From Planctomycetota bacterium (GTDB lineage Bacteria; Planctomycetota; Phycisphaerae; UBA1845; PWPN01), in NCBI GenBank assembly GCA_029550525.1, contig JAKPHF010000082.1, forward strand, positions 36,174 to 100,173: 64,000 bases of DNA, written 5' to 3'. Numbering within the stretch: the stretch's first letter is position 1; every line of letters starts with the position of its first letter. Below are positions 61,798 to 64,000 of the stretch, piece after piece. The notes under the pieces were generated by a model, which saw only the letters and a list, made by a program, of their open reading frames with translations, was not told the origin of the DNA and did no database searches. A program made the translations under genes and the position numbers.

Positions 61798-63297
61798 ATG
61801 GCAAGGTGGCTCGGCATTTGTGCGTGTCTCATGTTCTTCGTGCCTGAGCTGACGGGCGGTTGGGCCAGCGCGGTTGCCGCCTCGGTCGAGAAGCCCAACG
61901 TCGTGTTCATTCTCGCCGACGACCTGGGCTGGCGGGACATTGGGATCTATGGAAGTACGTTTCACCGGACGCCGAACATCGATCGGTTGGCCGGCCGGGG
62001 CGTACGATTCGTCAACGCTTACGCGGCCAACCCGCTCTGTTCGCCCACGCGGGCCAGCATTCTCACCGGTCTGTATCCCGGGCGGATCGGCATCACCACG
62101 CCTTCGTGCCATCTCCCGGAAGAGCGTCTCGAGATGACCGTTCCCGATCGGGCGCCGCCGCACGCCAAGGTGATCGGGCCGCAAAGTGCCACGCGCCTCC
62201 AGACCCGCTTTCCCACGCTGGTCAAGTCGCTCAAGGAGGCGGGCTACGTGACGGGTCATTTCGGCAAGTGGCACCTCGGGCGCGAACCGTACAGCGCGCG
62301 AGATCACGGTTTTGATGTAGACGTGCCACACTACCCGGGGCCCGGACCGGCTGGCAGCTATCTCGGGCCGTGGAAGTTTCCGCCTGCTCTGGGGTTTACG
62401 GGAGCCAAGGACGAGCACATCGAGGATCGCATGGCTCGCGAGGCGATCCGGTTCATTCGCGAGAACAAAAACCGGCCGTTCTATTTGAACTATTGGGCGT
62501 TCTCGGTTCACGCTCCCTGGGACGCCAAGAAGGACCTGGTGGAGAAGTACCGGGCGAAGGTCGATCCGAACGGCCGGCAGCGCAGCCCGGTATACGCCGC
62601 CATGGTGCACAGTCTCGACGACGCGGTCGGGCGGATTGTCCAGACACTCGAGGAACTGAAGATCGCCGATCGCACGATCATCGTGTTCTTCTCCGACAAC
62701 GGCGGCGTGCACTGGCTGGACGGCCGCATGCGCGAGAGCTTCGGGCTCGACTCGCCGCCTACGAGCAATTGGCCGCTGCGCGGGGGCAAGGCGACGTTGT
62801 ATGAGGGCGGCACGCGGGTGCCGTGCGTGGTCGTCTGGCCCGGCCGAACCGCTCCCGGCTCGGTCAGCCACGCGATGCTGTCCAGCGTGGATTTCTATCC
62901 CACGATCCTGGAGATGGTCGGGCTCGAGCGGGCTGAAGGGCAAACGTTCGACGGGGTTAGCCAGGTGCCGGCGCTGGTCGGCGAGGGCTCGCCGCGGGAG
63001 ATAGTGTACTGCTACTTCCCCCATTACACGCCGGCGACGGGCAACATCCCGGGCGTGTGGGTGCGCCGGGGAGATTGGAAGCTGATCCGTTTCTTCGGGG
63101 ACAGCGCGGATCGGTCCGACCGGTTTGAGTTGTACAACCTGAGCGATGACATCGGCGAGGCGAAGAACTTGGCCACCGAGATGCCGGAGCGGGTCGAGCA
63201 AATGAACCGGCTGATCTCCGAGCACCTGGCGGCAATCAAGGCACCGATTCCACCGGCGAACCCGCAGTATTCGCCGACGGCGATTCCACCTTCGTGA
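61798..63297 (+). CDS. Exported arylsulfatase (formylglycine type)
   Basis: A 499-residue type I sulfatase with a signal peptide (GICACLMFFVPELTGGWASA). The formylglycine motif is NPLCSPTRASILTGLYPGR, Cys being converted by a maturase; metal and sulfate-site motifs are VVFILADDLGWRDIGIYGS, VTGHFGKWHLG, and FFSDNGG. The C-terminal part ends in WKLIRFF and LYNLSDDIGE. It removes sulfate from glycans or other esters in the periplasm. Planctomycetes carry many. The start has AAGGG upstream. Confidence 0.95.
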   Translation: MARWLGICACLMFFVPELTGGWASAVAASVEKPNVVFILADDLGWRDIGIYGSTFHRTPNIDRLAGRGVRFVNAYAANPLCSPTRASILTGLYPGRIGITTPSCHLPEERLEMTVPDRAPPHAKVIGPQSATRLQTRFPTLVKSLKEAGYVTGHFGKWHLGREPYSARDHGFDVDVPHYPGPGPAGSYLGPWKFPPALGFTGAKDEHIEDRMAREAIRFIRENKNRPFYLNYWAFSVHAPWDAKKDLVEKYRAKVDPNGRQRSPVYAAMVHSLDDAVGRIVQTLEELKIADRTIIVFFSDNGGVHWLDGRMRESFGLDSPPTSNWPLRGGKATLYEGGTRVPCVVVWPGRTAPGSVSHAMLSSVDFYPTILEMVGLERAEGQTFDGVSQVPALVGEGSPREIVYCYFPHYTPATGNIPGVWVRRGDWKLIRFFGDSADRSDRFELYNLSDDIGEAKNLATEMPERVEQMNRLISEHLAAIKAPIPPANPQYSPTAIPPS

Positions 63298-63380
63298 CGA
63301 TGAGTTCCTCGGGCACGCACCGAGCGCTTACAACGGGTGCCGCAATCAGACTGCAGTTTCGCATCGTGCGCGGTTTGAAT

Positions 63381-63713
63381 TCACTGCAGGGCAGCGGTAT
63401 AGGGATTGCGACCGGTGACGCTGTTCGTGACTTGGGTCAGTTTGTTGCGGGTCGGGAAGCCCAAGGCGAGCAGCGCAAGGGCCAAGCCGGTGGCTGCGTA
63501 GCCCAGGGGCGATCCGCTGAGCAGCGCAATCACGACGGCGAACAACCCCCAGCCTTCGATCATGGCCCCGCGGATCAATACCAGCGTGGACCAGACCGGC
63601 AGGACCCTGGTTTCCGGGTCGGGCTCGGATGATTCCTGCTCCGCCTGTTTCCGCAGGTTGCCCAGCGTAAGCGAGCGCAGGACGAAGTAGGCGCCTGTCT
63701 CACCCATCCCCAT
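63381..63713 (-). pseudogene. C-terminal part of a small membrane protein, N-terminus apparently lost
   Basis: About 110 residues resemble the C-terminal two thirds of a planctomycete membrane protein type: TRVLPVWSTLVLIRGAMIEG, ALLSGSPLGYAATGLALALL and LGFPTRNKLTQ, with two helices. An expected N-terminal helix is not in this frame; upstream, sequence turns into Arg/Pro-rich translation of a palindromic repeat. A neighbouring frame contains PLFVIFHVTCGTQVEFWAVS, which could be the missing helix after a frameshift near 63735. Either truncated or frameshifted. Confidence 0.45.
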
Positions 63714-63858
63714 CAGCGCCAGCACGGGCGGATCACGGTGATCCGAATTGTGTCTTGGACACCGCCCAGAATTCGACCTGAGTGCCACAGGTAACGTGGA
63801 AGATAACAAAAAGTGGTCCGGCTTGCGACCGATGATGCGTTCGGCGTTCGCGCGTGTC

Positions 63859-64000
63859 GGGGGGGGGGGCGGGCGTTTCGCCCGCCTCCGGGTCGGCCGA
63901 GCCGCCCGCTTCCAATAGCACCACCTTCCGATCAAAACCTCCCGGCCACAGCAATTCCGCATCTGCGACAATCTGCGAAATCTGCGGACAGAAAAACGAA
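63859..64000. repeat. GGCGGGC palindrome and CGCAGATT word repeats at window end
   Basis: An 11-G run (63859-63869) leads into GGCGGGC/GCCCGCC (63868-63874, 63880-63886; loop GTTTC). From about 63959 to the edge the words CTGCGACAATCTGCGAAATC are the same family as in 43156-43283. The element continues outside the window. Confidence 0.6.

Noticed and set aside
61501..63225. 574-codon minus-strand open frame
   Set aside because: Antisense to the sulfatase and the end of the sugar transporter; no domain features.

Overview
The window is GC-rich, gene-dense bacterial chromosome, most likely from the Planctomycetota (uncultured or Phycisphaerae-like). This placement is inferred from gene content: a Tat-exported Gfo/Idh/MocA oxidoreductase, a ThuA-DUF1080 protein, a CSPTR-type sulfatase, a planctomycete-style prepilin-like protein, several large exported proteins of unknown function, and many phrase-like intergenic repeats. 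I saw no rRNA, tRNA, CRISPR array, prophage or transposase.

Region by region. 1-10.8 kb is an exopolysaccharide locus with the gene content of the XrtA/EpsH (PEP-CTERM associated) systems. A divergent ExeA-like ATPase with a very long coiled coil runs off the left edge. Facing it are a Wza-like export lipoprotein, a Wzz-like chain-length protein, a BY-kinase-like ATPase, a FemAB-like protein and two glycosyltransferases. No exosortase or PEP-CTERM target is visible. 10.9-14 kb holds a YjfB-like motility protein, a sugar-phosphate isomerase-like protein, the Tat-exported oxidoreductase and tadA. 14.1-17.1 kb is a three-gene proton-translocating transhydrogenase (pntA1-pntA2-pntB). 17.3-24 kb has a zinc-ribbon membrane protein and a sigma-54 activator divergent from a sulfate ABC transporter (binding protein, cysT, cysW, cysA), with a good -24/-12 promoter between them. 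24.2-36.9 kb is a mixed block: prepilin-like protein, small protein, HDOD protein, exported HEAT protein, FlgM, ThuA-DUF1080, a 1044-residue exported protein and a LeuB-like dehydrogenase.

37.1-41.9 kb carries a promoter, a strongly structured leader or small RNA, thrS, infC (apparently starting with CTG) and sat (ATP sulfurylase). The sulfate transporter and sat together imply sulfate assimilation. 42-48 kb holds an NrnA-like phosphoesterase, gatC-gatA with two companion genes, proA, and a toxin-antitoxin pair whose PIN toxin is frameshifted. 48.7-56.3 kb holds ruvX, a 5'-truncated SPFH protein next to a YdjG-like zinc-ribbon protein, nth overlapping a MoaD-like protein, a beta-CASP nuclease and a Na+/H+ antiporter. 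56.4-63.3 kb looks like a glycan-use neighbourhood: exported TIM-barrel-like protein, class III-type sirtuin, sugar-porter MFS and sulfatase.

The features I find most unusual are the structured RNA upstream of thrS, the ATPase-coiled-coil fusion in the EPS locus, the CTG start of infC, and several distinct families of short inverted-repeat elements built from repeated words, which often abut stop codons. Functions are assigned from motifs and family resemblance read by eye; no search, folding or alignment was run.
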